Shown piece after piece: positions 61,390 through 64,000 of a stretch of DNA of 64,000 bases. The DNA lies in assembly GCF_000006405.1 (NCBI RefSeq), contig NW_003207237.1, forward strand, positions 147,158 to 211,157. The letters run 5' to 3'. The position numbers were made by a program, and so were the translations under genes. Under the pieces are notes generated by a model. The model was not told the origin of the DNA and searched no databases. It saw only the letters and a list, made by a program, of their open reading frames with translations. Every line of letters begins with the position of its first letter. The stretch's first letter is position 1. The stretch comes from Perkinsus marinus ATCC 50983. Lineage: Eukaryota; Perkinsozoa; Perkinsida; Perkinsidae.

Positions 61390-62475
61390 ATGGCTTCCCC
61401 TCTACACATTCGATTACATCAAGACGCTTTTGCCTTGGTGATGTTCATGACTCCGATCATGTTCAGAGGGCTAGGCCTCACGCAGCTCCTGCTTGCATAT
61501 TCAGTGTACCTCCTAGATTCTTCGCAGTATGAACTTCGGTGCAAGTAAATCGTTTCTGATTATCTCTCAGTTGGATCGGTCATGCGTTTTAGATACCAAC
61601 CGGAGGTATTTTACCAACGCTGCGTTTCCTACACCAAGATGCTCAAGAAATTCACCGATAACGTCGCCCTTGTGTACGAAGACAAAAGTGCGTTAAAACA
61701 GTGTTTACAAGTGATCTACTCCATACACCCTCACGGTATCATGTCATTCTGCCATTCTTACGTATTCTTTAACTGTCCGCACGCAACATGTGGCCTGAGT
61801 GCTTCAATCTGTTTCAAGTGTCCGTTCATATGAGAACTCTGGCTTGCACTCGGTCTCATTGACGCAGGGCGCGCAACTTGCATGAAGGCATTGAGGCAGG
61901 GCTACAGTCTCACTCTACTCCTCGGTGGCACGAAAGAGCAGTTGATACCATACTCGCCTACTCATGATACCATCGTATGCAAGTCGAGGAAAGGGTTTAT
62001 TTATCTGGCTAGGGATGCTGGGAAAATACCGATCGTGCCATGCTATTGTTTCGGAGAGCAGATAGCTTATGGTAAGCAGTACCGTAACAGCTCTGATTCA
62101 ACAGTGTTCTTTCTCAGAGACAAGTGCCTTCATACTCCCCTTCCGTCGGTGGGTGCAACATAACCTCGGCGTGGGCATGCCGCTCCCCAAGTCACTGCGC
62201 CCGAAGCCTTTGAAGGATTTCGTAGTCGTTATTGGCGCCCCTATCATATGGCAAGAAAATGACACCGTGAATACCATGCATGCCAAGTGCGGTGATTCAC
62301 ATCCGGCTTTCACTCCATGATCAACGTCGAAAGTTTTACATACAGCTTATACATTACTATCATTGAAGCATACGCTTCGCTTGCTCGCAGATACGTTTCG
62401 GCGACTCGTGATCTCTTTTACAAGAATGGTGACCGATACGAAGAGTATGCTGAGGGAGAAATTGTTATTCAGTGA
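61390..62475 (+). CDS. DGAT2-family acyltransferase with one in-frame TGA
   Basis: Exons 61390-61526, 61593-62071, 62118-62286 and 62346-62475 give 305 codons in constant phase. Signatures: an N-terminal membrane segment (FALVMFMTPIMF), IHPHG (catalytic block), ELWLALGLIDAGR, a GGTKEQL motif (the GGxxE block), RKGFIYLARDAGKIPIVPCY, VVVIGAPI and a tail RYVSATRDLFYKNGDRY. DGAT2 enzymes add acyl groups to diacylglycerol or related alcohols at the ER and lipid droplets. Codon 126 (61831-61833) is TGA inside the conserved PFI-x-ELWLALG block, where the family usually has Arg or Lys; a single CGA to TGA change explains it. Everything else is intact. Either a young pseudogene or allele, or readthrough. 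Confidence 0.82.
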
Positions 62476-62691
62476 CAGCTTATGCATAGTTGACAACTAT
62501 TAGTTTTTTTTCTCTTCGTATAACAGTGTTCAGTAATCAATCATCAGAATCCCTGCGTAAGCCACGACTTGTGACCAAGTCTTGATCATGAAATGGGCCC
62601 ATGATGGGCCGCCCATCACTCTTGCTGATGGCTATGACAGAATTCCTTCACTCTTCTCCCTTTCTGTGAGTGCCTTGCTCTAGTCGTTTCA

Positions 62692-63711
62692 ATGGATTGT
62701 CATCATGCCCAAGCCCTAGACTTAGCTGTCCTCAGCCAACTATGGTGCTCCCGAGATTGTCATGGTATGCTGCCGGAGCTCCAATACGATGTAGCTCAAT
62801 TTCTTGGCACGCGAGAACCAGGTTTGGTCGAACGTGATTGTGCACGTCTGAGAGCGGAGCAACTGCCATCACTGATATTCAATCGGAAGGGCTCCCTGTG
62901 GGTCGTAGATGAATCTTCGAGAAGGGTAGCCAGAGCCCGCTGCATCGACAGTTCCGAAACGACATCGATCGAACCCATCAGGAACGGCTATAGGGTTTGT
63001 TACGACTACGACGACGTCAACGACAGACTGTATGCCTTCGACTGCGAATACCATAGAATCTTCGTGTACAAGCTCGATAATCCCGAGTTCTGCCAAGAAA
63101 TCGATGTTGGCTCTTACGACGAATATGCAATGAGCAGCAAGTGCCGATGTCTCGATGGACTTGTCTTTCTCGCCTATGTCAATACTGAACGCACCACTGC
63201 GCTGCGCTGTATCGACTTGAGGGACACTGCAAAACCCACTGAGGCGCGATTACTTTGGACGTATGGTGGTCGATTTTATGGCAGTCGACTTAGAGATTTC
63301 ATTGTGAGTCGAGTTCCTGGGCAGAGAGGACACTATACTTTCGCATACGTGTATGCTGATGAAGTCATCCGCGTAGCGTTGGAGCTGAACGGTCCTCCAA
63401 CTCACTCCGCACCCTACCGGGAGGTTGTTAGTTCTATCCCCCGTGGACGCAATTACATCCGGGATATCAGGGTGATTACTCCCAACACGGTTCTGGTCAT
63501 CGACTCCAGCCATCCTGAAGGCTCCTGCTCTCTACATATTTTCCAGTTTAGAGCTGACGTGTGGCACAGTTGTCACGAACTCATAGCCTTTCCAGTACGC
63601 GGTCTTTATGAAGTCGCAGCGCGTCCCGATGGGCTCATATATATGGTCTATTCAATTCGTGGTAGAAGTGGAGAAATTCTGCTGAAGACATACGAGTGCG
63701 TGTGGTCGTAA
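62692..63711 (+). CDS. 339-aa protein, beta-propeller-like, unrecognised
   Basis: Single exon, ATG 62692 to TAA 63711. A short helical N-terminus is followed by repeated strand-turn segments: SLIFNRKGSLWVVDESSRRV, VNDRLYAFDCEYHRIFVYKL, RCLDGLVFLAYVNTERTTAL, VITPNTVLVIDSSHPEGSCS and RPDGLIYMVYSIRGRSGEIL. This pattern suggests a propeller of the NHL/SMP-30 kind. No signal peptide or catalytic motif visible. Probably a lineage-expanded family. Gene reality is well supported by the long clean frame. Confidence 0.65.
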   Translation: MDCHHAQALDLAVLSQLWCSRDCHGMLPELQYDVAQFLGTREPGLVERDCARLRAEQLPSLIFNRKGSLWVVDESSRRVARARCIDSSETTSIEPIRNGYRVCYDYDDVNDRLYAFDCEYHRIFVYKLDNPEFCQEIDVGSYDEYAMSSKCRCLDGLVFLAYVNTERTTALRCIDLRDTAKPTEARLLWTYGGRFYGSRLRDFIVSRVPGQRGHYTFAYVYADEVIRVALELNGPPTHSAPYREVVSSIPRGRNYIRDIRVITPNTVLVIDSSHPEGSCSLHIFQFRADVWHSCHELIAFPVRGLYEVAARPDGLIYMVYSIRGRSGEILLKTYECVWS

Positions 63712-63794
63712 CATCGCTTTGCTGTACTCGACATGGCAAGAAAGTCGAGATTTGATTGGTTTCGTTATTTCAATTTTCGTCGTCTACACGTGAT

Positions 63795-63989
63795 ATGATG
63801 ACGCTCAATGAGTTATCATTATATCGTGCCCTGTTAGAAAGCCTGCTTTCCGAAAGTATTAAGTGTTGCGTTGAATGCGGCAGTATCGTACCGATAGCAG
63901 CGGAGGGAGTTTGTTTCTGCCGACCAATGACATCAATTAAGACTGATTCTAATACGCGCGGTTGTTCACCGCTTGAGGGGACGTGCTAG
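63795..63989 (+). CDS. Short Cys-rich ORF, perhaps the first exon of a gene running beyond the window
   Basis: ATG 63795 starts MTLNELSLYRALLESLLSES, then CCVECGSIVPIAAEGVCFC, a C-x2-C-x(n)-C-x-C pattern like a zinc ribbon. The frame stops at 63989, 11 bases before the window end, so splicing cannot be judged. Confidence 0.35.
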   Translation: MMTLNELSLYRALLESLLSESIKCCVECGSIVPIAAEGVCFCRPMTSIKTDSNTRGCSPLEGTC

Positions 63990-64000
63990 AGTGGTGGGTT

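Overview
The window looks like nuclear DNA of a single-celled eukaryote. Genes lie on both strands and are split by canonical GT-AG introns, most of them 40-60 nt long. Protein families are eukaryotic: nonaspanin, DBP2-type helicase, sirtuin, UQCRH, FAM135, DGAT2. An alveolate close to Perkinsus fits best; this is inferred from gene style and gene families, not from a diagnostic marker.

Layout. 1-11.6 kb is a dense block on the minus strand: an NAD-dependent glutamate dehydrogenase with N-terminal ankyrin repeats (3' end outside the window), a DBP2/DDX5-type DEAD-box helicase, a single-domain voltage-gated cation channel with an EF-hand tail, and a 13-exon TM9SF protein. 11.6-16 kb holds no gene I can support; it has a 100-N assembly gap and a duplicated 148-bp sequence. 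16-20.6 kb (+) carries a multi-exon sirtuin with a long C-terminal extension and an intronless FetB/ALS3-type transporter. 20.6-33 kb is accessory DNA: short palindromes, a broken MULE-like transposase, LTR-retrotransposon pieces (Gag, protease and integrase without reverse transcriptase) and long perfect hairpins. 33-38.5 kb (+) has a small secreted protein, two unrecognised multi-exon genes and the complex III hinge protein UQCRH. 38.9-40.9 kb (+) is a membrane-anchored purple acid phosphatase. 41-49 kb mixes element fragments with lineage-type genes, including a well-resolved 151-aa five-exon gene. 50.3-56.6 kb (-) is one FAM135-like putative lipase gene stretched by transposon copies in its introns. 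56.7-59.8 kb is a cluster of miniature transposons. 60-64 kb (+) has a SANT-like ORF, a DGAT2-like acyltransferase with one in-frame TGA, a 339-aa propeller-like protein and the start of a Cys-rich ORF.

The unifying signal is two families of miniature inverted-repeat transposons (called F1 and F2 here), both apparently undescribed. F1 is about 165-190 bp, has CAGTG...CACTG ends and 8-bp target duplications, and looks like a non-autonomous hAT element. F2 is about 115-125 bp, has GGAGTTT...AAACTCC ends and 3-bp ANT target duplications. They sit mostly in introns and intergenic DNA. Removing them returns the oversized introns to about 40-60 nt, so they explain most intron-length variation here. 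One F2 copy is nested inside an F1 terminus, which orders the two insertions in time.
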